From the NCBI GenBank assembly GCA_963850345.1, contig CAWKKW010000011.1:1-64000 (forward strand): a stretch of DNA of 64,000 bases, written 5' to 3'. The notes below the pieces were generated by a model. The model saw nothing but the letters and a program-made list of their open reading frames with translations, ran no database searches and was not told the DNA's origin. The position numbers and the translations under genes are program-made. Shown here piece after piece: positions 26,141 to 34,938 of the stretch. The stretch comes from CAWKKW01 sp963850345. Lineage in GTDB: Bacteria > Acidobacteriota > Terriglobia > Terriglobales > Acidobacteriaceae. Position 1 is the stretch's first letter. Every line of letters begins with the position of its first letter.

Positions 26141-29100
26141 TCAAGGCTGGTACTTAAAAGACTTGTCCGGATAGGGCGGAACTTTGGGTACAGGCCTCGG
26201 GTCCTCGTGAATCTCCTTCTTCAAGAGTTCAAGCGCGGCCTGTAGTTGCGCATCTTCGCCAGTGAAGGTGCCGTGGGGTGCGTTGTCCACAACGATGTCG
26301 GGATCGAAGCCGTGTCCTTCGATGAGCCACTTCCCGTCGGGTGTGTAGACGCCGGTCTCCGCAGCGGTAGCCACTCCATTGTCCGCCTGAACGTTGTCTC
26401 CACTCAGCCATATCTCTCCGCCCCAGGTGCGGATGCCAATGACCTTACCGAGGTTGAAGTGGTGGAACCCGGCGGTGAATGCCTCGCCATCGGAAGCGGT
26501 CTCCTGATCGCACAGAACGACGATGTGACCGCGAAACGCGTACTGCATGTTCCATTGCGGATTGCCGACTCGCGGCTGCCAGTAGAACCAGGCCTGGCGG
26601 AGGAGTTTGCCCAGCAGCCAGGGATCGATATTGCCACCGTGATTGTGACGTACGTCGATGATCAGTCCCTGCCGGTCAAAGACAGGGTAATAGTCCCGCG
26701 CCCACTGGTTCATGTCGCCTGTGCCCATGGCGCGCAAGTGAACGTAGCCGATCTGTCCGGCGGAGTCGGCATCGACCTTCAGGCGTCGTGAGTATTCCCA
26801 CTCCGCGTAGCGAAGCTTCGATTCGTCGTCGGCTTTGACCGGCGTCACCAGAACCTCGCGCGTCTGGCCCTTGCTGGACTTGACCTGCAGCATGACCTGG
26901 GTGCCGGCCTTGCCACGGAGCAACGCACGTTCATCTGGAACGCTGAGCGCACTCACCCCGTCGATGGTGACAATCACCTCACCATCGTGAACGAGAGACT
27001 CGGGTCGGGCGAGAGGCGGGGCCGCATTGGGCAGATCCGGATCATGAAGGTAGACATGGTCGACGATATAACCGCCTACCTTTTCGTCACGGCGAAGCAC
27101 GGCGCCAAGCGCAGCCAAGTCGATCTGGTCCTCGGGCTTTCGCATATCGCCGCCCTGTACGAAGGTGTGCAGGGCCGAGAGTTCGCTCACCATCTGGGCA
27201 ATAATCTCGTTCAACTCTTCGCGATCGGCGACCCGGTCGACCAGCGGGAGATACCGTTCGCGCATCGCGTTCCAATCGACGCCGTGCATGTGGCGGTCGT
27301 AAAAGTAGTCCCGCTCCAATCGCCACGCATCGAGGAAGAAGCCGCGGAATTCCTCGCGCGGGTTCGTGGAGATGGCCCAGCGTGAGAGATTAATGGCCGC
27401 CTTCCCCATGGTTTTCGCATCGCCAGTGGCCGACGCTTTTACATCCGAATCGAAGATGTAGAATTCGTCGGCTTTAGCCACCAGCAGCTTCTTGCGATCG
27501 AGCGAAAGTTCGTAACCTTTGACGTCTCCCATCAAGGTCTCCAGTTCGTCGCCTTTGTTGGCGATGTCGAGACACTGCAAGCTGAGCTTGGGCTGAACTT
27601 CATCGCTGCTGTTGGTCCAGCAGAGGCGCTTGTCGGTGGCCTGCAGGCTGCCGTAATTTCCCGGAGGCGCGGGGACATCGGTAAGCCGCGATGCGATATC
27701 GCTGAAGTCGATCTTAACCTCGACTGGCTTCTTTTCGTCCTTCTTCTGGTCGGCAGATTTTAAAGGCTCGGGCGTCTTGGTGTCGGAACCGTTCTTCTTT
27801 GCCTCTTCGGGCTTGGCTTCAGGAGTCTTCTCTTCGTCCTTCTTTGCTGGTGTTTCCGGATGCAACTCGTCCGCGGGTAAGAAGGGCGAGCGCAAATCGG
27901 GCATGAGGGCGACCTGGTAGACCTTCACCGGACGGTCGAAGTGCGGCTCGGGTTCACGCGAGCCCCAGGGTGAGCTCACGGTCGTCTGGAGCATGCGATC
28001 GGAGAGGAAGTAGAGCCACTTGCCATCGGCACTCCAGGCCGGGCTGTTGCTGTTGTATCGCTCGGAGGTGATCGGCTGGATGGCTCCGGAGTTCACGTTC
28101 AAGACTTTGATTTGTGCGAACTGATTGGACGCGGATTCGACATAGGCCAGCCACTGGCTATCGGGCGACCAGTTGAGGTCAGAGAAGTCGCCCATCATGG
28201 ATTGCGCAATGCGCTTGTTCTGCCTGGTCTTCGTGTCGAAGATCCAGAGTTGCTGATCCTTGTCGTGATGAGCCAGCCATCGACCGTCCGGGGAAGGAAC
28301 GCCGTCCCAGCGCAGCAACTTGGCATCGTGGGTCCATTGTTCGGGCGCGCCTGAGCCGCTCGCGGGATACTTCCAGAACTCGGTTTCGCCACTCTCGGTC
28401 GAAAGAAGGACGACGCCTTTGCCATCGGGCAGAAAACGAGCCTCGCGATACCGCACAGCCGAGTTGCCGGCGACCTTGATGATGCGTCCGCTCTTCGCCG
28501 GCAGACTGAAGACTTCGCCGCGCGCGGTAAAGAGCGCGCTATTGCCGTCGGGCGCGAGATGAACCGCGGTGAGATAGTCCAGCGGCTTCTTCACCCAGTG
28601 CTCACGCAGTTGATCGAAGTCAGAGACCAGCGTGACGCCGATGACATGGTCGTGCCCGGTCTTCAGGTCGAGCAGCCAAAGATCGCCTCCGGAGGCATAG
28701 ACTAGGTTCCCTTCTGACAGGCTGGCCGATTCGATATCGAACGTATGCTGATGACTCTGCTGTTTCAGCTCGCGACCCTGTTCGTCGGTTGAGTAGACGT
28801 TCATCACGCCATCGCGATCTGAGAGGAAATAGACCCGGTGCTCCGAGAACATGGGATTATGCGAGGTGCCGGCCCAGTCCGCCGTCATGGCCGTGGCTTC
28901 GCTCTTCCCGTCATACCGCCACACGCTTTCTCCCCATCCGCCCTGGTAACGCTTGGTGCGGCTAACCTGTTTTTCCCACCGGGTAAAGAAGAGGGTATGT
29001 CCATCGGCAGAGTAAGCGCCCTCAGAGGCCGACGCGAGCGGCACGATCTCTCGTCCACCGTGCAGATTGAGTAAGACGAGCTTCGGATCCGGCAGCGTCG

Positions 29101-29512
29101 AATACCGCCGGGTGCGAACCATCAACCGGCCATCGGGAGTCCAGCCCGCCGGGACCGCGTCGCCATCCCACGTTTGGCGCTGCGGCAGGCCGCCGCCGAT
29201 GGGCATGGTGTAGACCTCGCGCGGACCCTCATACTCCGCTGCGAAGGCGACGATTTGTCCATCGGGAGAGATGGCTGCCATCGACTCAGTGCCGGTATTG
29301 GACGTGAGGCGGTGAGCCGGACCGCCCTGGGTAGACACTGACCATAGATCGCCTTCGGAGGTGAAGACGATCGTGTCGCCGTGAACGGCAGGGAAGCGAT
29401 AGTACCCGCGGTGAATGGCTCCGGTATCGGCAGCCATGGCGGCGACGGAAGCAAGAAGAAGAGCAGCGATGAGAGACGCGAGGCGAACAGTCGTACGGAT
29501 CGGTGTCGGCAA
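26141..29512 (-). CDS. Tricorn-like secreted protease (S41-type)
   Basis: About 1123 residues. A signal peptide (ASLIAALLLASVAAMAADTG) leads to two beta-propeller blocks of TolB/WD-like repeats (for example GGLPQRQTWDGDAVPAGWTP, SPDGRWLAHHDKDQQLWIFD). Then come a PDZ domain and the C-terminal catalytic domain, where ALHTFVQGGD carries the likely histidine and CDQETASDGEAF the catalytic serine. Tricorn proteases degrade oligopeptides; the export signal points to the periplasm. A linker of about 60 residues very rich in Lys, Glu and Pro (around DEEKTPEAKPEEAKK) separates the propellers. TTG 29512 behind GGAGC gives the best start; ATG 29572 is the alternative. Confidence 0.88.
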   Translation of the reverse strand: MPTPIRTTVRLASLIAALLLASVAAMAADTGAIHRGYYRFPAVHGDTIVFTSEGDLWSVSTQGGPAHRLTSNTGTESMAAISPDGQIVAFAAEYEGPREVYTMPIGGGLPQRQTWDGDAVPAGWTPDGRLMVRTRRYSTLPDPKLVLLNLHGGREIVPLASASEGAYSADGHTLFFTRWEKQVSRTKRYQGGWGESVWRYDGKSEATAMTADWAGTSHNPMFSEHRVYFLSDRDGVMNVYSTDEQGRELKQQSHQHTFDIESASLSEGNLVYASGGDLWLLDLKTGHDHVIGVTLVSDFDQLREHWVKKPLDYLTAVHLAPDGNSALFTARGEVFSLPAKSGRIIKVAGNSAVRYREARFLPDGKGVVLLSTESGETEFWKYPASGSGAPEQWTHDAKLLRWDGVPSPDGRWLAHHDKDQQLWIFDTKTRQNKRIAQSMMGDFSDLNWSPDSQWLAYVESASNQFAQIKVLNVNSGAIQPITSERYNSNSPAWSADGKWLYFLSDRMLQTTVSSPWGSREPEPHFDRPVKVYQVALMPDLRSPFLPADELHPETPAKKDEEKTPEAKPEEAKKNGSDTKTPEPLKSADQKKDEKKPVEVKIDFSDIASRLTDVPAPPGNYGSLQATDKRLCWTNSSDEVQPKLSLQCLDIANKGDELETLMGDVKGYELSLDRKKLLVAKADEFYIFDSDVKASATGDAKTMGKAAINLSRWAISTNPREEFRGFFLDAWRLERDYFYDRHMHGVDWNAMRERYLPLVDRVADREELNEIIAQMVSELSALHTFVQGGDMRKPEDQIDLAALGAVLRRDEKVGGYIVDHVYLHDPDLPNAAPPLARPESLVHDGEVIVTIDGVSALSVPDERALLRGKAGTQVMLQVKSSKGQTREVLVTPVKADDESKLRYAEWEYSRRLKVDADSAGQIGYVHLRAMGTGDMNQWARDYYPVFDRQGLIIDVRHNHGGNIDPWLLGKLLRQAWFYWQPRVGNPQWNMQYAFRGHIVVLCDQETASDGEAFTAGFHHFNLGKVIGIRTWGGEIWLSGDNVQADNGVATAAETGVYTPDGKWLIEGHGFDPDIVVDNAPHGTFTGEDAQLQAALELLKKEIHEDPRPVPKVPPYPDKSFKYQP

Positions 29513-29798
29513 GTAAGCTCCAGTGAATGGCTGGGCGAAGTGGAGAGAGCCCGAGAATGAGGTCAAGCACACGCAGGTCGCCGGCGGCGCGATCGACGGC
29601 AGTCCTAGCGGGGAAGAATAACACTGATGCGTGGGTACGAGTTAGATCCCGATGTTCTCGTTGCAGACGTTCGTATCCTTTAAATAGTTCCCTAAGCCAG
29701 GATGTGCGGCTCAAGAACAGTTCCGGGTGCGGCTCGGATCCCGAGCCATTGCCGCTTTGCGCGATCGGGTGCGATGCTGGGTGGCGGAGGATTATCTG

Positions 29799-30740
29799 GT
29801 GAAAGAGAGTGGCATTCGGTTTGGACGGTTGTGGTTCTTCCCGGCAGTGGCGTTGGTTGTTGGTTTCGCAGGAGCAATGAGTGCCTCGGGCATCGCGTGG
29901 GCAGCCTCGCCAACCGTGGTTCACCTTTGGCCTAAGGGCGCTCCCGACGCAGTTACGAGTTCCGAGCCGGAAAAAGATACGACAACTCCGACGGACAATC
30001 TCATTGCCGGACGGCGAATTATCAAACTGACGAACGTCTCCGATCCCACACTGACTGTCTATCAGCCAAACCATCCGACAGGCGCGGCCGTTGTGGTGTT
30101 TCCCGGAGGCGGTTATCGAATCCTAGCTCTCGATCTGGAGGGCAACGAGGTGTGTGATTGGCTTACCTCGATCGACGTGACCTGTGTGCTGGTGAAGTAT
30201 CGCGTGCCGTCGCCGGATGCAAACCGCTACGAGGCACCGCTGCAGGATGCGCAGCGAGCCGTGGGGCTGACCCGCTTCCACGCGAAAGAGTGGGGTATCG
30301 ATCCGAACAAGGTTGGGGTTCTCGGATTCTCGGCCGGAGGTCATATGGCTGCGAACCTGAGCAACCACTTCATCACGAGAACGTATCCGGTCGTCGATGA
30401 GGCGGACGCGATCAGCTGTCGCCCTGATTTCTCGGTGATCGTCTATCCCGGGTACCTGGTGGGCGACCCGCCCGATTATCCGTTCGCAAAGGAGTTGCAG
30501 GTCACGGCGCAAACGCCACCCACGTTCCTGGTGCAGGCAGAAGATGATCCGGTGCACGTTGAGAACAGCATTTATTACTTTCTCGCGCTAAAGAAAGCGG
30601 CCGTACCCGCGGAGATGCATATCTACGCGAAGGGCGGGCACGGCTATGGACTGCGGCCCGTGCCGGCGCTTCCGGTGACGCAGTGGCCGGGCCTGGTGGC
30701 AACCTGGATGCGAACCATCGACGTTCTGCCTGCGAAGTGA
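29799..30740 (+). CDS. Secreted alpha/beta-hydrolase, esterase-like
   Basis: About 313 residues from a GTG behind GGAGG. After a signal peptide (FFPAVALVVGFAGAMSASG) the hydrolase core shows the oxyanion motif VVVFPGGGYRIL, the nucleophile elbow VGVLGFSAGGHMAAN, an acid in VQAEDDPVHVEN and a histidine in KGGHGYGLRP. This is the layout of BD-FAE/acetylxylan-esterase-like enzymes often linked to plant polysaccharide breakdown. The substrate is not determined. It is divergent from the tricorn gene. Confidence 0.85.
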   Translation: MKESGIRFGRLWFFPAVALVVGFAGAMSASGIAWAASPTVVHLWPKGAPDAVTSSEPEKDTTTPTDNLIAGRRIIKLTNVSDPTLTVYQPNHPTGAAVVVFPGGGYRILALDLEGNEVCDWLTSIDVTCVLVKYRVPSPDANRYEAPLQDAQRAVGLTRFHAKEWGIDPNKVGVLGFSAGGHMAANLSNHFITRTYPVVDEADAISCRPDFSVIVYPGYLVGDPPDYPFAKELQVTAQTPPTFLVQAEDDPVHVENSIYYFLALKKAAVPAEMHIYAKGGHGYGLRPVPALPVTQWPGLVATWMRTIDVLPAK

Positions 30741-30836
30741 GCTTTGCAATTCGTCTGACCGGGGCTGCCGGACGAACTGGCAGCGCCTTGGCTTTCGATG
30801 GACCACGGCTCGCCCCTGCTAAAATCGAACAACGAC

Positions 30837-31325
30837 ATGAAGTGTCCTTATTGCGGGTTTACCCAAGATCGTGTGGTGGATTCGCGGGAGAGCAAGGAAG
30901 CAGACTCCATCCGCCGCCGCCGTGAGTGTGAAAAGTGCGCGAAGCGGTTCACAACCTACGAGCGTCTCGACGAAATTCCCTACATGGTTGTCAAGAAGGA
31001 CGGCCGCCGGGAGAAGTTCGAACGGCAGAAGGTGCTGAGCGGGCTGCTGCGCGCGTGTGAAAAGCGTCCTGTTTCCGCGGGCAAGCTGGAAGCGATCGTT
31101 GATGAGACTGAAGCGTACCTGATGGACGCAAGCGAGCGCGAGCGTTCGACGACCGAGATCGGCGAGATGATCATGAACCGGCTGAAGACCATCGATACCG
31201 TGGCGTACATCCGGTTCGCGAGCGTGTATCGGGACTTTAAGGATGTACGCGAGTTCAAGGAAGAGTTAGAGCAGTTGCTGAGTCACAAAGATACAGCCGT
31301 GAAGAAACAAGGCACCGGCAGATGA
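30837..31325 (+). CDS. nrdR: Transcriptional repressor NrdR
   Basis: 162 residues; senses ATP/dATP and represses ribonucleotide reductase genes. The zinc ribbon MKCPYCGFTQDRVVDSRESK with CEKCAKRFTTYER gives the four cysteines, and the ATP-cone domain starts at VVKKDGRREKFERQKVLSG. The ATG at 30837 is the family start. No reductase gene is nearby; its targets are elsewhere. Confidence 0.96.
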   Translation: MKCPYCGFTQDRVVDSRESKEADSIRRRRECEKCAKRFTTYERLDEIPYMVVKKDGRREKFERQKVLSGLLRACEKRPVSAGKLEAIVDETEAYLMDASERERSTTEIGEMIMNRLKTIDTVAYIRFASVYRDFKDVREFKEELEQLLSHKDTAVKKQGTGR

Positions 31326-31416
31326 CGCAGGCGATGCGCGGGGCGGCTGGTTAGCGCGAGCAACAAGTAGGCAAGTCGCACGAGCAAGTTCTGGAAATTG
31401 CAGTGAAGAGAGGTTT

Positions 31417-32439
31417 ATGAGCGAAGCAATCAAGACGCACGCCGTTACACTTATTCCGGGCGACGGCATCGGGCCTGAGGTCAGCGGCGCTGTCGTGCGC
31501 ATTCTGGAAGCGACCGGCGTGAAGTTTGCGTGGGAGCGGTTTGCCGCAGGCGCAGAGGCGTTTCAGCAGCAGGGCGAATACATTCCCAAGGAACTATACG
31601 AGTCAATCGAACGCACCAGGGTGGGTCTTAAGGGTCCGGTCACGACCCCGATTGGCGGCGGATTCGCTTCGATCAACGTTACGTTGCGGAAGAACTTCGA
31701 GCTGTTCGCCAACTTTCGCCCGATCAAGAATCTGCCGGGCATGGAGACCAAGTATCCGGGCGTGGACCTGATCATCATCCGCGAAAACACGGAAGGCGAA
31801 TACGTGGGCCTCGAGCACGAAGTCGTGCCGGGCGTAGTTACGTCTTTGAAGGTCATCACTGAGAAGGGCTCCACGCGTATCGCGAAGTTCGCTTTTGAGT
31901 ACGCGCGCAAACACGGGCGTAAGAAGATCCACGCCATTCACAAGGCCAACATCATGAAGATGTCCGACGGCCTGTTCCTGAAGTGTTCCCGAAACATCGG
32001 CAAGAATTTCCCCGAGATCTCGTACGGCGAACACCTGATCGATAACACCTGCATGCAGTTGGTGATGAATCCATACCAGTACGACATGCTGCTGATGGAG
32101 AACCTGTACGGAGACATCATCAGCGACTTATGCGCCGCGTTCGTCGGCGGATTGGGGCTGGTACCCGGGGCTAACCTGGGAGCGGAGGCGGCCATCTTCG
32201 AAGCAGTACACGGCTCGGCTCCGGATATTGCCGGCAAGGATCTGGCGAACCCTACGGCGCTCCTATTATCGGCGGTGCTGATGCTGCGGCACATCGATGA
32301 AAGCGCGGCGGCAGACAAGATTCAGGCAGCACTGGAAAAGGTCTATGGCGAGAAAAAAACGCTGACGCGCGACGTGGGAGGCAAGAGTGGCACCAGCGCC
32401 TTCGCCGATGCGGTGGTTGCGGCAATGTCGAATTCGTAA
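31417..32439 (+). CDS. NAD-dependent isocitrate dehydrogenase
   Basis: 340 residues; oxidative decarboxylation of isocitrate in the citric acid cycle. The start HAVTLIPGDGIGPEVSGAVV, the substrate loop GFASINVTLRKNFELFANFR, the motif IIRENTEGEYVGLEHEVV and the nucleotide site HGSAPDIAGKDLANPTALLL match the IDH3-like NAD enzyme rather than isopropylmalate dehydrogenase, though the latter is a close relative and cannot be fully excluded. An AGAGAGG ribosome binding site precedes the ATG. A cupredoxin-like lipoprotein follows 10 bases downstream. Confidence 0.88.
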   Translation: MSEAIKTHAVTLIPGDGIGPEVSGAVVRILEATGVKFAWERFAAGAEAFQQQGEYIPKELYESIERTRVGLKGPVTTPIGGGFASINVTLRKNFELFANFRPIKNLPGMETKYPGVDLIIIRENTEGEYVGLEHEVVPGVVTSLKVITEKGSTRIAKFAFEYARKHGRKKIHAIHKANIMKMSDGLFLKCSRNIGKNFPEISYGEHLIDNTCMQLVMNPYQYDMLLMENLYGDIISDLCAAFVGGLGLVPGANLGAEAAIFEAVHGSAPDIAGKDLANPTALLLSAVLMLRHIDESAAADKIQAALEKVYGEKKTLTRDVGGKSGTSAFADAVVAAMSNS

Positions 32440-32449
32440 CAGGAGAATC

Positions 32450-33268
32450 ATGCGGAAGCAGACATGGAATGCAGTATGGGCTGTGGGAATGGCCGCGGCT
32501 ATCTTGCTGGGCAGCGCCGGCTGCAAAAAGAGCGAAACGAGCGGAGCGGCGCCGAACACCGAGGCTCAACCGACAACTCCGGTAAATTACGCAACCATTG
32601 ATACGAATACTGCTGGGTCGATCAGTGGGACCGTGAAATTCGCGGGGAAGGCGCCGGCTCGCGTCGAGATCGACATGAAGCAGGACCCGGCCTGCGGCTT
32701 GACCGGCGGCACCAACATGAGCGAGCAGTACATGGTGCACGAGGGCAAGCTACAGAACGTCTACATCTATGTGAAGGATGGTCTCGGGAACCTGGTCTAC
32801 GCTCCCTCCAGTACGCCGGTGGTGCTGGACCAGAAGGGCTGCAGGTATGTGCCGCACGTGATTGCGGTGATGGTCGGCCTACCGCTCAAGGTGATCAACA
32901 GCGATCCCACCATGCACAACGTACACACTATGCCGCAAGACGGAAGCGCGGAATTGAACGTATCCGAGATGCCGAAGACCGGCACGACGCAGCAGGTGTT
33001 CCGTCAAGCGCAGGTGATGCTGCCGGTGCGCTGCAACAATCATCCGTGGATGCAGGCGTTTATCAATGTCGCGCCCAACCCATTCTTCGCTGTGTCCGAT
33101 CAGAACGGACACTTTGAGATTCAAGGGTTGCCGCCAGGAACGTATACGCTCGTGGCAGTCCACGAAGAGTTGGGCCAGCAAGAGGCCAAGGTGACAGTAG
33201 CGGCCAAGCAGGCTGCGCCAGTCTCGTTCAGCTTTAGTGCGGCAAACGGTGCGGCGGCGGGGCAGTAA
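32450..33268 (+). CDS. Cupredoxin-like lipoprotein with carboxypeptidase-regulatory-like domain
   Basis: 272 residues. The signal ends in a lipobox (LLGSAGC), so the protein is lipid-anchored. A beta domain (GSISGTVKFAGKAPARVEID) is followed by a cupredoxin-like part whose histidine (PTMHNVHTM), cysteine, histidine and methionine (VRCNNHPWMQA) match a type 1 copper site. The end is a carboxypeptidase-regulatory-like beta sandwich (GHFEIQGLPPGTYTLVAVHE). It probably carries electrons or binds copper at the membrane. It is in an operon-like arrangement with isocitrate dehydrogenase; the link is unexplained. Confidence 0.8.
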   Translation: MRKQTWNAVWAVGMAAAILLGSAGCKKSETSGAAPNTEAQPTTPVNYATIDTNTAGSISGTVKFAGKAPARVEIDMKQDPACGLTGGTNMSEQYMVHEGKLQNVYIYVKDGLGNLVYAPSSTPVVLDQKGCRYVPHVIAVMVGLPLKVINSDPTMHNVHTMPQDGSAELNVSEMPKTGTTQQVFRQAQVMLPVRCNNHPWMQAFINVAPNPFFAVSDQNGHFEIQGLPPGTYTLVAVHEELGQQEAKVTVAAKQAAPVSFSFSAANGAAAGQ

Positions 33269-33399
33269 GCCCTGCTACCCATCTTCTGGTCTGAGTTCCC
33301 TGCCCCACGCTGATCACAATGCTGCAGTGGACTCGAGCTCACCTCGTTGGCGCGGTTCCAGTCCTTTTGTTTTCCTTCGAATCCCTCGCGAAGTTCCAG

Positions 33400-33430
33400 T
33401 TGACAAGCCAACTCTACATATATAGAGTTG
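33400..33430 (+). promoter_or_regulatory. PadR-gene promoter with embedded palindromic operator
   Basis: TTGACA at 33400-33405 is followed by CAACTCTA-CATATA-TAGAGTTG (33409-33430), a perfect 8-bp inverted repeat that covers the spacer and the -10 region, ending 6 bases before the ATG. PadR repressors commonly bind such palindromes in their own promoter, so autoregulation is likely. Confidence 0.65.
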
Positions 33431-33436
33431 CTTGCC

Positions 33437-33742
33437 ATGAAGCTGCGCCTCTCGCCACAAACACTAGCGGTCCTGGCAGCCTTCCTACAAGCGCCCAGGG
33501 AGTGGCACTACGGCTATGACATCAGCCGGAATACTGGCCTGAAGTCGGGTACGTTGTACCCCATTCTCATGCGGATGGCCGACCGTGATCTGCTGGAGAC
33601 TTCGTGGGAGGAGAATGAGGCGGGTAGACCTCCTCGCCATCTTTATCGGCTCACCGCAGATGGATTGGCATTTGCGCGGGAACACCGAATCGCCCAATCA
33701 GCGCGGCCGTCGCAGGCGGCCTACGGCGAGGTGGGAAGCTGA
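33437..33742 (+). CDS. PadR-family transcriptional regulator
   Basis: 101 residues. The winged helix shows WHYGYDISRNTGLKSGTLYP, ILMRMADRDLLETSWEE and RPPRHLYRLTADGLAFARE, the PadR signature. It lacks the long C-terminal dimerisation helix and so belongs to the short PadR type. It overlaps the membrane protein gene (33742) by one base. In acidobacteria short PadR genes are often paired with a membrane protein, as here. The ligand is unknown. Confidence 0.85.
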   Translation: MKLRLSPQTLAVLAAFLQAPREWHYGYDISRNTGLKSGTLYPILMRMADRDLLETSWEENEAGRPPRHLYRLTADGLAFAREHRIAQSARPSQAAYGEVGS

Positions 33743-34278
33743 TGGCTCCGACTCACACAACGATAACTGGCAGGTTGGCTGTGACGCTGTTGCGTGTTGT
33801 CGTTCGTCAGTCGACCGCGGAGACGCGCACTTGGGCCACAGCGATGTTGTGCGAGTTGGATGCCATTGACAGTGACTGGCAGGCGCTGCGTTGGTCGTTG
33901 GGAAGCACGGGTGCAATTTGCAGACGTTCAGGATGGCTGGCCATGTTCAGAAGACAAACGCGAGAGGAGCAGAAGATGAATGACCTTGGCAGGACTGCAG
34001 TGGGACTCGTGAAAGGAATTGGAATCGCTGTTGCGCTGGTGTTGGCTGGCCTGGGTTTGTTGTGGGCGGGCTTTCTCCTGTTCCCTGCTTCGGGAATCGA
34101 CCGGGCTGAATGGACGCATGTGCTGGTCGTCATTGTTGTGCCAGAGCTCATCTTCATTCTGCTCGCGGTACGGCAGTGGAAGAAGAGGCGGCCCATGGCG
34201 GTTGAAATTCTGCTCTCGGGACTCTTGCTGGCCACCCACGTGATTGTTCATTTCGCCCACCAGAGTGCGACCCGCTAA
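33742..34278 (+). CDS. Membrane protein paired with PadR
   Basis: 178 residues. A soluble N-terminal part of about 85 residues containing ETRTWATAMLCELDAID resembles the prefix seen in PadR-linked membrane proteins. Three hydrophobic segments follow (GIGIAVALVLAGLGLLWAGF, HVLVVIVVPELIFILLAV, EILLSGLLLATHVIVHF). Its start overlaps the PadR stop codon, so expression is coupled and probably under PadR control. Function unknown. Confidence 0.65.
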   Translation: MAPTHTTITGRLAVTLLRVVVRQSTAETRTWATAMLCELDAIDSDWQALRWSLGSTGAICRRSGWLAMFRRQTREEQKMNDLGRTAVGLVKGIGIAVALVLAGLGLLWAGFLLFPASGIDRAEWTHVLVVIVVPELIFILLAVRQWKKRRPMAVEILLSGLLLATHVIVHFAHQSATR

Positions 34279-34355
34279 CCGAACTGGCCGGCTCGCCGAG
34301 TGGGACCTGTTGCCTTGCCGGGAATTGAGCCCGCAAATTGAATCAAGGATTGGTC

Positions 34356-34769
34356 ATGCCGCAGGAGTCCGCAGAAAAGCTAATCCATTGCACAAGCATT
34401 GCTCCATGGCTCTCAGTGCGAAGAAGCGCTGAGGCAGTGGAGTTTTATAAGGCAGCCTTCGGCGCGGTAAAGGTCTTTCGCCTGGAAGACGCAGAGGGCA
34501 GCGTGGTGGCGAGGCTGTCGGTGGATGGTGCGGAGTTCTGGGTCGGCGACGAATCGCCGGAGCACCACAACTTCAGCCCGGAGACGCTGGGTGGGGGTAC
34601 GGTGCGCATAATTCTCACCGTCGAGAACCCGGACTCCGTAGTCGCGCAGGCGATCGCAGCAGGCGCCACCGAGGTTTCGGCCGTAACGGAAGAGCATGGC
34701 TGGCGCGTTGGACGTGTGTCCGACCCCTTCGGACACCACTGGGAGATCGGACGGATCATCGAGGAGTAG
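34356..34769 (+). CDS. VOC-superfamily (PhnB/glyoxalase-like) protein
   Basis: 137 residues forming two beta-alpha-beta-beta-beta units: SIAPWLSVRRSAEAVEFYKA with FGAVKVFRLEDAEGSVVARL, then VRIILTVENPDSVVAQAIAA and VSDPFGHHWEIGR. The last motif is typical of PhnB-like proteins, relatives of bleomycin-resistance proteins and glyoxalases. The metal site and substrate cannot be fixed. A TTG at 34338 is an alternative start. It stands alone before the aspartate operon. Confidence 0.8.
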   Translation: MPQESAEKLIHCTSIAPWLSVRRSAEAVEFYKAAFGAVKVFRLEDAEGSVVARLSVDGAEFWVGDESPEHHNFSPETLGGGTVRIILTVENPDSVVAQAIAAGATEVSAVTEEHGWRVGRVSDPFGHHWEIGRIIEE

Positions 34770-34938
34770 GGCTGCTAGCTCTCGTTCTCACCGTCATTGA
34801 TGCCCTCGCACGAGTCCATCCTACTACTGCAGCCCCTTGAACCCGGGAAGCCATGTTTCAGGTGTGAGTTGGTGTGTATCCGCCGGAAAGAAGCGGTTAC
34901 ACTATCCAATAACACCTTAGAAGAGCAGGACGGCACAC

